Assembly: GCF_003675325.1 (NCBI RefSeq)
Contig: NZ_CP033073.1
Coordinates: 5,642,001-5,706,000, forward strand
Direction: 5' to 3'
Length of the DNA: 64,000 nucleotides
Source of the DNA: Streptomyces dangxiongensis
Lineage (GTDB): Bacteria > Actinomycetota > Actinomycetes > Streptomycetales > Streptomycetaceae
In this document: one piece after another, positions 36,506 to 44,838 of the stretch
How the letters are laid out: every line of letters begins with the position of its first letter
How positions within the stretch are numbered: the first letter of the stretch is position 1
Translations under genes and position numbers: made by a program
Notes under the pieces: generated by a model
What the model was told of the DNA's origin: nothing
Seen by the model: the letters and a program-made list of their open reading frames with translations, nothing else
The model's database searches: none

Positions 36506-37090
36506 TCACAGGCCCGGGGCGCCCCAGACCGGGAACCAGCGGCCCAGGTCCGGCTCGATCCGCAGGTCGTCCCCGAGCACCGCCCGCACCTGCAGCTCCA
36601 GCGCGCTGTCCCGCCGCCCGGCGCCACCGGGCAGTGGACCGAACGGGTAGTACGTGCCGCGCTTGTACAGGTAGACGAGCGCCAGCTTCCGGCCGGTGTC
36701 ATCCCTGAAGCCGGCCAGGGAGCAGAGTAGCTGCGGACCGAAGCCGTTGGCCTCCAGGGACGTGTTCACCGCGTGCAGGTCACCGACGAGCTGCGGCAGC
36801 CGGTCGGGGGAGCGGCGGGACACCAGCCAGGAGTAGCCGTAGCCGTCCCGGCGCAGCTCCACCGGCGGGCCGGTGCGGTCGCTGTCCGCGTCCAGCAGCG
36901 CCCGCACCTCACGGTGGGTCTGCTCGAAGGCCGCCCCCTCCACGGTGGCGAAACACACCGCACCGTCGCCGGTCGCCGTGAAACCGGCCGCCGCCTGGAG
37001 GGTCACGGCGGCGGAGGGCAGCGCGAACAGCCGGTCGAGATCCGGCGCGACCGGTCTCGTACGGCCCAGCAGGATGTCCAGCAGGCCCAC
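36506..37090 (-). CDS. pspAB: PspA-associated protein PspAB-like
   Basis: A 194-aa protein beginning MGLLDILLGRTRPVAPDLDRLFALPSAAVTL, the typical opening of the actinobacterial PspA-associated family found beside htpX/pspA. It likely acts in the membrane-stress response with the HtpX protease encoded immediately upstream; the htpX stop codon ends 3 bp before its ATG. No signal peptide and no catalytic motif visible. Confidence 0.75.
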   Translation of the reverse strand: MGLLDILLGRTRPVAPDLDRLFALPSAAVTLQAAAGFTATGDGAVCFATVEGAAFEQTHREVRALLDADSDRTGPPVELRRDGYGYSWLVSRRSPDRLPQLVGDLHAVNTSLEANGFGPQLLCSLAGFRDDTGRKLALVYLYKRGTYYPFGPLPGGAGRRDSALELQVRAVLGDDLRIEPDLGRWFPVWGAPGL

Positions 37091-37093
37091 CGC

Positions 37094-38015
37094 TCAGCCC
37101 GCCCTGCCCGGACGGGCGGCCTCGCCCAGCTCCGCGGAGATCCGGCCGAGCTGCTCCAGCCGCTGCTCCAGGGCCGGGTGGGTGGAGAAGAACCGCTCCA
37201 GACCGGCCTTCCCGCCGGTCGCCGGGGTGAAGTAGAAGGCGTTGAACGCCTGGACCGTGCGCAGGTCCTCGGCCGGGATCCGGGCGATCTCCCCGGAGAC
37301 CTTGGTCAGCGCCGACGCCAGCGCCGAAGGCCGCCCGGTGAGGAGGGCCGCCGCACGGTCGGCCGCCAGCTCCCGGTACCGGGACAGCGCTCGGATCAGC
37401 AGGAAGCTGATCGCGTACACGGCCAGGGAGACACCCAGTACGGCGGCGAGCACGGCGGCCGTGTTCTGGTCCCGGCGGCCCCCCGCCCAGGATCTGCGAG
37501 TAGAGGGCGAACCGCACGACCAGACCGGCGAGCACCCCGAGGAACGACGCGATCGTGATCACGGCGACGTCCTTGTGCCGCACGTGCGACAGCTCGTGCG
37601 CCAGCACGCCCTCCAGCTCCCCGGGATCCAGCCGGCGCAGCAGCCCGGTGGTCACGCAGACGACGGCGTGCTCGGGGCTGCGCCCGGTCGCGAACGCGTT
37701 CGGCATGTCCATCGGGGACACGGCGACCGCCGGCTTGGACAGGTCGGCCATCGCACACAGCCGGTCCACCACCGCGTGCAGCTCCGGATACTCCTCGCGC
37801 TCGACGACCCGCCCGCGCATCGCGAACATGGCGATCCGGTCGGAGAACCAGAACTGCGCCACGAACATCGCCCCGACCAGGACGGCCACCAGCACCCAGG
37901 ACCGCAGCAGCACGATCAGCGCGGCGACGAACCCGACGTACAGCAGCCCGAGCATGAACAGCGTCAGACCCATGCGCACGGTCAGGCGCCGGTCGCTCCG
38001 GAATCGGCTCTGCAT
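37094..38015 (-). pseudogene. htpX: Zinc metalloprotease HtpX, single frameshift
   Basis: Encodes a complete HtpX-type membrane protease in two frames. The first (38015 to about 37484) has two N-terminal membrane helices and the zinc site HELSHVRHKDV. The second (about 37484 to 37094) carries the remaining helices and the third ligand region ELAADRAAALLTG. Removing one base from a run of six G on the coding strand (C run at 37479-37484) joins them into 306 aa, the normal length. Both halves are otherwise intact, so this is a very recent mutation, a phase-variable run, or a sequencing error. Confidence 0.8.
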
Positions 38016-38134
38016 GCTGCATCACCCCGCACTCAGGCACTCGTCCCGCATCCAGTGTGCACCCGCCGCTCCCCATGAAGCGGTCGGGAACGCGCCCAGG
38101 GGCGGCAAAGAGGCCACGGCCGCGCCGGCGCGCG

Positions 38135-38389
38135 TCAGTAGGAGGAACGCATCTGCGCGTAGCCCAGCAGCACGATCACCACGGCCACGCAGCCGAGCAC
38201 CACGGCCGTCGACACCCACGACGAGCGGCGCGGCACCGGACCGGGGTCGGCGCGGAAGGGCGCCGGGTCCGGCGGGTTCTCCTTCCAGCGGGCGGCGAGC
38301 ATCCGGGCCCGCGCGGAGGGCTCCTTGTGCTCGGCCGAGTTCGCCCACCTGTGATCGAACTCGCGCTCCCACTCTTCCTGTTCCGGCAT
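38135..38389 (-). CDS. Small C-tail membrane protein
   Basis: An 84-aa protein with a charged N-terminal part (MPEQEEWEREFDHRWANSAEHKEPSARARMLAARWKE) and one C-terminal membrane helix (STAVVLGCVAVVIVLLGYA). It is tail-anchored, with the soluble part probably in the cytoplasm. The ATG at 38387-38389 has purine-rich sequence upstream. No function recognised. It follows the htpX start region in the same orientation, after about 120 bp. Confidence 0.6.
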   Translation of the reverse strand: MPEQEEWEREFDHRWANSAEHKEPSARARMLAARWKENPPDPAPFRADPGPVPRRSSWVSTAVVLGCVAVVIVLLGYAQMRSSY

Positions 38390-38547
38390 TCCCCGTGCCA
38401 CCTCTCTCGTCCGGCAGAGCCCGGAGGGACGATCCCCCGACAATAGGAAGTCCGGGAAGCGCGCAAGGTTGCACGGGGGAGCGGACCGGCCAGCCGGGCT
38501 GACGAAGACAGTCCCGGCAGGCGGTGGGCGCGAGGCACCGAGGACGC

Positions 38548-38832
38548 TCACGGGGCGCTCGCACCGTCGCTGTCCTCACTGACGTGTGCTCCCAGTGGCG
38601 CACGCCGAGGGGTTCCGCCGTTCGAGCCGGCCACATGGGTGCCGGGGGAGTCGGCACCTGCCGACCGGCTACGCCCCCCGGACCCGACCGCACCGTTCCA
38701 CTCCTGCCGTACCCGGCGCCAGGCGCTGATGATCTGCGGCAGTCTCGCCAGCACGTCGCTGACCTGCGCCAGCAGGAGTGAAACCGCGCCGAAGAATGCG
38801 AGGATGAAGAGGGAGGATGCCGTCCCAGGCCA
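38548..38832 (-). pseudogene. Frameshifted copy of a small membrane protein
   Basis: ATG at 38832 starts MAWD; one extra base then breaks the frame. The continuation in the next frame reads ASSLFILAFFGAVSLLLAQVSDVLARLPQIISAW and runs to a stop at 38548. It aligns residue for residue with the intact paralogue at 39266-39529 (WDDVSLVILAAFGCVTLLLTQISEVLSRLPQIIRAW). The membrane helix and following amphipathic helix are conserved, so this is a disrupted duplicate. Confidence 0.6.
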
Positions 38833-38835
38833 TCA

Positions 38836-39175
38836 GCGACTCCCCCATTCCGGCCGCCGGGCCACACTGTGACGCATGGTGACGGCCCGCAGGCCGGGGC
38901 TGCTCGCCGGAAGCAGCGCAGCAGCGCGGACCCGATCCAGTCGAGGTCGCGCTCGTCCTTCCACGTCTCCGGGTAGCCGCGTATATCGGCCTCTTCGTGA
39001 TCGGTCAGCGAAGGGCTTCGCCACAGCGGCGGGTACCCAGCCTCCGTCCAGCGGTGCCACCGTTCGATGTCTGCCACGCGCAGACCGACGACACCGTGAC
39101 CTGCACACCCGGCGTGTCATCGGTGGACAGATGGGGCCATGGCTCCTTCATCCACGAACGACCCTGCAACGGGGC
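38836..39175 (-). pseudogene. Remnant of an immunity-like/hypothetical gene
   Basis: A coherent coding fragment, VGLRVADIERWHRWTEAGYP through EADIRGYPETWKDERDLDWIGSALLR, is in one frame from about 39,095. An apparently matching upstream piece STDDTPGVQVTV is in another frame, with a 2-base offset between them at about 39,100. The downstream end fades into non-conserved sequence. It looks like a decaying gene next to the duplicated small membrane proteins. The family is not identified. Confidence 0.4.
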
Positions 39176-39265
39176 GGTGCAGGACCGGGATCGGCCGCCT
39201 GACGGCCTTCCCCGAGTCTGCCGCAAACAGGGGGCCGCGCGTACAAGGCGGATGATCGGTCCGGA

Positions 39266-39529
39266 TCAGTCGTCCCGCTCCGCTTCCGGCTCTCCGGATG
39301 CATGGCCTTCCCTGCTGCTGAGGTCGGCCGCGAGCGTGCCGGGGCTGGTGGCGCTCGTCGAGTGGTCCAGGCCGCCGGACCCGGTACCACCGCTCAGTTC
39401 CTGCCGTACCTGCCGCCACGCGCGGATGATCTGTGGCAGCCTCGACAGAACCTCGCTGATCTGCGTCAGCAGTAGCGTGACGCACCCGAACGCGGCAAGG
39501 ATCACCAGGCTGACGTCGTCCCACTTCAC
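39266..39529 (-). CDS. Small membrane protein (87 aa)
   Basis: GTG at 39527-39529 opens an 87-aa frame with one N-terminal membrane helix (VSLVILAAFGCVTLLL), an amphipathic segment ISEVLSRLPQIIRAWRQVRQEL and an acidic Ser/Gly-rich tail. Conservation of the helix and the following segment with the neighbouring broken copy supports that it is a real gene. Function unknown. Confidence 0.55.
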   Translation of the reverse strand: MKWDDVSLVILAAFGCVTLLLTQISEVLSRLPQIIRAWRQVRQELSGGTGSGGLDHSTSATSPGTLAADLSSREGHASGEPEAERDD

Positions 39530-39856
39530 AGCGCGGCCCCCCTGTTCTGCCGGGCCGGTTCGCGCCGCGCGGACAGCCACGGCGCCGCGTGACCGAGTCC
39601 GACGCCGGTGTGGTCGCCGAGACGGGCGCGTTGCGGTCGCCAGAGGATTCGGATACGCGTGCGAGCCAAGGTGGTGCCCGTGCTTCTGTGCATTCGTTAC
39701 CTCGCGCCACCCGGGCCGGCACTTAGGGTGACATACCTGGTGAACCACTGATGTCCGCGTGGCGGAGTTGGATGATCCACGCCCATGTGCGGCTACCACG
39801 GGTGCCGGGGCCCGTGGCGCGCCGCCCACCGACTCGCCGCGAGCCGGGGTGGCGCG
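39530..39856. other. Gap without a recognised gene
   Basis: About 330 bp between the small membrane protein gene and the 471-aa gene. The minus-strand frame continues upstream of 39,529 without conserved features. No RNA, repeat or hairpin stands out. Confidence 0.4.
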
Positions 39857-41272
39857 TCAGCCGAGCAGGGCCTGGCGGGAGATCCAGTCGAGTGTGTCTG
39901 CCCCTAGCCGGTCGGGTGCTTCGAGCAAGGCGGCCTCCACGGCCGAGAGGCCGGCCAGCGCCTCGGGCGCGCCCGAACGGTCCAGCACGGCGAGACGGTC
40001 CATCGCCGAGGCGACAGCGCCGGGCCAGCCTGGCATACCGAAGCCGGTGGGAGCCTTGGACGCGGCCGAAGCGGCTCTGTGCAGCAGCCCTGCGCGCCAG
40101 CCCTGTTCACGCATCACCTCCGCGGTGAACCGGACCTCGTCGTCCACGTGCCGGACGAACTCCGCCACCGCGGATCCGGACGCCGTCCGCAGCGCGAAGC
40201 GCGAGCCGCCGGCCCACGGGAGGTCCACGTCCGAGGCGACGGCCAAGAACGCGAGCAGCGCTTCGGGCCCGTCATGCCGCGCGGCCACCAGCGCCGCGCG
40301 GGCCCTGCGGTACAGATCGACGCTTTGCGCGAAGATTTCCCCCTCGCTCGGCCCGCCGTCGGCGCGGATCACATCCAGCGGCCCCTCGCACCAGGCGTCG
40401 GCGACCAGACCGGCCGCCGCCGCGCTCACCAGAACATCGGTGTCGTCCGTGTCGATGCCGTAGCGCGCCAGAACAGCGGGGGCCTGTTCCTCGACGGCCG
40501 GAAGCGGCGGACGCTTCTCCTCGGCCTCGGTCTCCTTCAGGAGCGACGCAAGCCGAGGTGACAGGGGTTCCGGTTGCGGCTTCTCCACGGTGATTCCGTG
40601 CTCCAACAGATCCTCGAAGACGGCGTCCGGCCCGCAGTCGATGTGTGAGGAGTCGTGGCGTCCCGAGCAACCCTCCGGACACTCGAACTCCTCGCACATG
40701 TCAGGCTCTTCGGGCTGCGCCTCGTTGATCAGGTGATAGGCGAGCCGCTGCGCCACCGCCTCCCGCGCCGTGATCATGGCCAGGTCGAGCCGGAAAGCCT
40801 CGTCCCTGAGCTGCGAGTCCTCGCGATCCACAGAAGCAGGCGGCTCGGGTGCCTCCGGGACCCAGGTGTACGCCGATTCCAGTGAGACCAGTAGCCAGGC
40901 GACCGGCAGCGCCTCGGTACCACCGTCCCGGGCCAGCCGGGCCACGGCCTCCGCGGCCTGCCTCACACGGTCGAGCCGGGTGAGATGCCGCTCACGCGCC
41001 GGCAGCCAGGCCGCGGACTCCTCTCGGGCCCGCCTGGCGTCCTGGGGCAGAGCGGCGTCGCGGGTCCGCCGCGCCCGGGTGACCAACCGGGTCAGACACG
41101 GACGGCATCCGAACAGCCCGGACGTCGGTGTCGGCCCGAGCGGTATGGCCGCGAGGTCGTCGCTGAACGGCTCGTCGCACAGACAGCAGTCAAGGCCGCC
41201 CACCTGACGTGACGTGGGCATGCTGGGCATGGCGGCGCGGATCGTGCCATGGGCGTAGGAGGGGATGTGCAT
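39857..41272 (-). CDS. Hypothetical protein with N-terminal zinc-ribbon-like cysteines
   Basis: A 471-aa soluble protein. Near the N-terminus CCLCDEPF and GCRPCL form a four-cysteine zinc-ribbon-like site. A second cysteine/His cluster (MCEEFECPEGCSGRHDSSH) occurs in the middle. The rest is helical and acidic. No family recognised. It is divergent from the regulator gene at 41,454 with a shared 181-bp promoter region, so the two may work together. Confidence 0.6.
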   Translation of the reverse strand: MHIPSYAHGTIRAAMPSMPTSRQVGGLDCCLCDEPFSDDLAAIPLGPTPTSGLFGCRPCLTRLVTRARRTRDAALPQDARRAREESAAWLPARERHLTRLDRVRQAAEAVARLARDGGTEALPVAWLLVSLESAYTWVPEAPEPPASVDREDSQLRDEAFRLDLAMITAREAVAQRLAYHLINEAQPEEPDMCEEFECPEGCSGRHDSSHIDCGPDAVFEDLLEHGITVEKPQPEPLSPRLASLLKETEAEEKRPPLPAVEEQAPAVLARYGIDTDDTDVLVSAAAAGLVADAWCEGPLDVIRADGGPSEGEIFAQSVDLYRRARAALVAARHDGPEALLAFLAVASDVDLPWAGGSRFALRTASGSAVAEFVRHVDDEVRFTAEVMREQGWRAGLLHRAASAASKAPTGFGMPGWPGAVASAMDRLAVLDRSGAPEALAGLSAVEAALLEAPDRLGADTLDWISRQALLG

Positions 41273-41453
41273 GGGTGGCGACTCCTCGGCTGGCGGCGCT
41301 CCATCGGCGCCCTTCCCATGCTCACCTCGACGTTCGGCCGCGAGTCACGGTTTGGCGGGCGGGACGGCGAACTTGACGAAAGCTGACTCGGCTCTGGCCA
41401 GTGGCTTCTACGGTGTTGGCGGAACTTGACACCCCGAGCAGGGAGGAACCCGC

Positions 41454-42416
41454 GTGGCCGCTTCCAACGCCTCATCCCAACCGCTGAAGGCACACTCGGA
41501 GTTGGCCGAAGCCCTGCGGGAGCTGCACCGGGCAGCCGGCCGGTTGAGCTTCCGGAAAGTGAGCACGCTCATCCGCGGCCGTGACGACCGGTTGTCGGAA
41601 GCCAGTCATGAGAGCGTGCGGTCCGCCGTCAACGGGATACGGGTGCCGCGATGGGAGACCGTCCACGACATCGTCATGGTGCTCGCCGGCCTGTGCAGCC
41701 CGCCCCGGGACGAGGAGTCCGAGACGGCCAGGTTCCTGCCGCTGTGGCGCGCGATCCGTGAAGGGGAGTCGGGCGCGCTGAAGTCGTTCCAGGAACTCGT
41801 CAACGGCGGCTGGGGAGGTGAGGACGGCAAGTGGACGCCGGAGCTGGTCATGGGCGCCCTGCTCAACCCCTTCAACGCCATCGAGATCCACCCGTCGCTC
41901 GCCGTCCCGCACGAGCCGCTGGTGTCGGAGGACGACTGGGTCCGGCTCATGCTGAAGCACATGGAGGAGCAGGGCGCCGAACACGCACTGCGTGTCCTAC
42001 TGCACATGCTGAAGGGCGATTACGTGGGGGCGGCGGAGGGCGCGCCGTACGGATACCGCAACCCCGACCGGGAGGCGATGGAGGCGTACGCGGCCTTCCG
42101 GTACGGCTGCCGGGAGATCCTCCGGCGGCTGGGCGGCGAGCCGAATCTCCTCGCGGCGTCGATCCTCGCCATGCGCGCCGACGAGACGATGGACCGGGAC
42201 GACCGGGCGGAGATGCTGGAGAACGAGTCGGACCTGAGCCTGATGCGCGAGGTGATGATCGTGACTCCGGACACCTGGCACGAGGTGTCGGAGGAAGCGC
42301 ATCACATGGTCTTCGGCTATCTGATCAAGCAGATCAGCCCCGTGGGCCCGCTCGGGCTTCCCGACACCGAGCGCTTCCGCATCACCTGGCGCATTCCCGA
42401 GCCGCCCGCGGCGTGA
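41454..42416 (+). CDS. Putative HTH regulator with large C-terminal domain
   Basis: A 320-aa protein. Residues 10-80 resemble the helix-turn-helix start of a Streptomyces regulator family (LAEALRELHRAAGRLSFRKVSTLI, then RSAVNGIRVPRWETVHDIVMVLAGL). The rest is helical and acidic with no recognised domain. GTG 41454 follows GGGAGGAA. Divergent from the cysteine-containing gene on the left. Convergent with glnA. Confidence 0.6.
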   Translation: MAASNASSQPLKAHSELAEALRELHRAAGRLSFRKVSTLIRGRDDRLSEASHESVRSAVNGIRVPRWETVHDIVMVLAGLCSPPRDEESETARFLPLWRAIREGESGALKSFQELVNGGWGGEDGKWTPELVMGALLNPFNAIEIHPSLAVPHEPLVSEDDWVRLMLKHMEEQGAEHALRVLLHMLKGDYVGAAEGAPYGYRNPDREAMEAYAAFRYGCREILRRLGGEPNLLAASILAMRADETMDRDDRAEMLENESDLSLMREVMIVTPDTWHEVSEEAHHMVFGYLIKQISPVGPLGLPDTERFRITWRIPEPPAA

Positions 42417-42535
42417 CGCCCCCGCATTCGGGCCCGGATACGCCGGCGAGGGTCGCCACCCCCGACCGTGGGGCAGCGACCCTCGCAGGTCACAGCTTCG
42501 CGCAGGGCTCCGTTCAGGTCACCCGACCGTGCTTC

Positions 42536-43945
42536 CTAGACGTCGAAGTACAGCTCGAACTCGTGCGGGTGCGGGCGCAACTGGAGCGGCGCGATCTCGT
42601 TGGTGCGCTTGAAGTCGATCCACGTCTCGATCAGGTCGGGCGTGAAGACGTCGCCCTGGAGGAGGAACTCGTGGTCGGCCTCCAGGCGGTCCAGGACCGC
42701 GCCGAGGGAGGTCGGGACCTGGGCCACGTTCGCGTGCTCCTCGGGAGCCAGCTCGTAGAGGTCCTTGTCGATCGGCTCGGCCGGCTCGATCTTGTTCTTG
42801 ATGCCGTCCAGACCGGCCAGCAGCAGCGCGGAGAAGGCCAGGTACGGGTTGCCGGAGGCGTCGGGGGCGCGGAACTCGACGCGCTTGGCCTTCGGGTTGG
42901 AGCCGGTGATCGGGATACGCATCGCGGCCGAGCGGTTGCGCTGCGAGTACACCAGGTTCACCGGGGCCTCGAAGCCCGGCACCAGGCGGTGGTAGGAGTT
43001 CACCGTCGGGTTGGTGAAGGCCAGCAGCGACGGCGCGTGCTTGAGGATGCCGCCGATGTAGTAGCGGGCGGTGTCCGACAGGCCCGCGTAACCGGCCTCG
43101 TCGTAGAACAGCGGGTCGCCGTTGCTCCACAGCGACTGGTGCACGTGCATGCCCGAGCCGTTGTCACCGAAGATCGGCTTCGGCATGAAGGTCGCGGTCT
43201 TGCCGTTGCGCCAGGCGATGTTCTTCACGATGTACTTGAAGAGCTGGAGGTCGTCCGCGGCGGCCAGCAGCGTGTTGAACTTGTAGTTGATCTCCGCCTG
43301 GCCGGCGGTGCCCACCTCGTGGTGCTGGCGCTCGACCTTCAGGCCGGACTTCTCCAGCTCCAGGGAGATCTCGGCGCGCAGGTCGGCGAAGTGGTCGACC
43401 GGCGGGACCGGGAAGTAACCGCCCTTGTAGCGGACCTTGTACCCGCGGTTGTCCTCCAGCGCACCGGTGTTCCAGGCGCCCGCCTCGGAGTCGATGTGGT
43501 AGAAGGACTCGTTCTCGGCGGTCCGGAAGCGCACGGAGTCGAAGACGTAGAACTCGGCCTCGGGACCGAAGTACGCGGTGTCCGCGATACCGGTCGAGGC
43601 GAGGTAGGCCTCCGCCTTCTTCGCCACGTTGCGGGGGTCACGGGAGTACTGCTCGCCCGTGATCGGGTCGTGGATGAAGAAGTTGATGTTGAGGGTCTTG
43701 TCCCGGCGGAACGGGTCGACCCGCGCGGTGGACAGGTCGGGCCGCAGGGCCATGTCCGACTCGTGGATGGCCTGGAAACCGCGGATCGAGGACCCGTCGA
43801 ACGCCTGCTCGGCGTCGGGGTCGAACGCCTCGGCGGGCAACGTGAAGTGCTGCATGACGCCCGGCAGGTCGCAGAACCGGACGTCGACGAACTTGACGTC
43901 CTCGTCCGCGATGTACTTCTTGGCCTCGTCGGCGTTCTGGAACAT
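42536..43945 (-). CDS. glnA: Type I glutamine synthetase
   Basis: A 469-aa GSI-beta enzyme that makes glutamine from glutamate, ammonia and ATP. The beta-grasp region includes DGSSIRGF; active-site blocks include [21 protein letters not shown] and NRSAAMRIP. The adenylylation site is Tyr397 in [12 protein letters not shown], the target of GlnE encoded at 7.1-10.1 kb. The ATG at 43943-43945 follows AGGAGGAG. The upstream region carries two consensus GlnR boxes, so expression should rise under nitrogen limitation. It is divergent from the RDD gene. Confidence 0.97.
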   Translation of the reverse strand: MFQNADEAKKYIADEDVKFVDVRFCDLPGVMQHFTLPAEAFDPDAEQAFDGSSIRGFQAIHESDMALRPDLSTARVDPFRRDKTLNINFFIHDPITGEQYSRDPRNVAKKAEAYLASTGIADTAYFGPEAEFYVFDSVRFRTAENESFYHIDSEAGAWNTGALEDNRGYKVRYKGGYFPVPPVDHFADLRAEISLELEKSGLKVERQHHEVGTAGQAEINYKFNTLLAAADDLQLFKYIVKNIAWRNGKTATFMPKPIFGDNGSGMHVHQSLWSNGDPLFYDEAGYAGLSDTARYYIGGILKHAPSLLAFTNPTVNSYHRLVPGFEAPVNLVYSQRNRSAAMRIPITGSNPKAKRVEFRAPDASGNPYLAFSALLLAGLDGIKNKIEPAEPIDKDLYELAPEEHANVAQVPTSLGAVLDRLEADHEFLLQGDVFTPDLIETWIDFKRTNEIAPLQLRPHPHEFELYFDV

Positions 43946-44042
43946 CCAGCTCCTCCTACTCCCGACCGTCGACGCCGGGGTGGTATGTCGTTCGTGCGGC
44001 CAGTGCGGTGGCACACGCTGGTCCCGACCCTAGGGACGGGTG

Positions 44043-44080
44043 ATTTCTCGGGCGTGACCCGATTGTTTCGCAGAAGTTAA
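44043..44080. promoter_or_regulatory. Two-box GlnR operator upstream of glnA
   Basis: Read on the minus strand: TTAAC-N6-GAAAC (44080 to 44065) and GTCAC-N6-GAAAT (44058 to 44043), separated by 6 bp. Both match the actinobacterial GlnR consensus gTnAC-n6-GaAAc with a 22-bp repeat period. The site lies about 100-135 bp upstream of the glnA start codon. Confidence 0.88.
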
Positions 44081-44156
44081 CCAGTCACCTGTCCGCCGTA
44101 GCTCCGGGTACACCCCTGGGCGTAGTGCCCGGAACCGGGCACAGTACCGTGGACGG

Positions 44157-44624
44157 GTGGACAACAGGCAGGCACTCGGATCGTGGCTCTCCGGCCCCCG
44201 CGCGGCCATGGAGGACGCGGGCGCCGACTTCGGATACCGGGGCGAGCAGCTAGGTCTGCCGGAGGACGGGCCGAACTCGATCGCACGGCCCGGACGGCGG
44301 CTCGGCGCCCTCGTCGTGGACTGGGCGCTGTGCGTGCTGATCGCATACGGCCTGATCACCCACGGCTACGGCCCCGCCACCAGCAACTGGGCACTCGGCG
44401 TCTTCTTCGTCCTGAGCGCCCTGACCGTCGGCACGGTCGGCTTCACCCCGGGCAAGCGCCTGTTCGGCATCCGGGTCGTGGCCCTGGAGACCGGCACTGT
44501 CAGCCCTGGGCGCTCGCTGCTGCGCACGGTCCTGCTGTGCCTCGCGATCCCCGCCCTGGTCTGGGACCGGGACGGCCGCGGCCTGCACGACCGGCTCGCC
44601 AGGACGGTCGAAGTCCGCAGCTGA
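44157..44624 (+). CDS. RDD-family membrane protein
   Basis: A 155-aa protein with RDD-type features: the Arg-containing start RPGRRLGALVVDWALC, three hydrophobic segments, TPGKRLFGIRVV and the terminal DGRGLHDRLARTVEV. GTG 44157 is the first plausible start. Role unknown; RDD proteins often sit beside glnA in Streptomyces. From memory of S. coelicolor, the DUF4191 gene should follow closely, but here the pigment cluster and the integrated element separate them. Confidence 0.88.
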   Translation: MDNRQALGSWLSGPRAAMEDAGADFGYRGEQLGLPEDGPNSIARPGRRLGALVVDWALCVLIAYGLITHGYGPATSNWALGVFFVLSALTVGTVGFTPGKRLFGIRVVALETGTVSPGRSLLRTVLLCLAIPALVWDRDGRGLHDRLARTVEVRS

Positions 44625-44838
44625 CACACGTGCCGGACGGGCACCGACGTCCCGGACGGCACCCGCATGCCGGAGGCGGCCTGGACGCCGGGCACCGCCC
44701 GCGTGCCGGAGGAAACCCGCACAGCGGATGCCCCACGTGCCGGCCGCCATCCGCACCCCCGGACGGTATCCGACGCACGGCGTCCGACGCCGCCCGTGTC
44801 CCCAGGTGCGGGCGGCGTCCGGCGTGTGCGCGGCCGTC

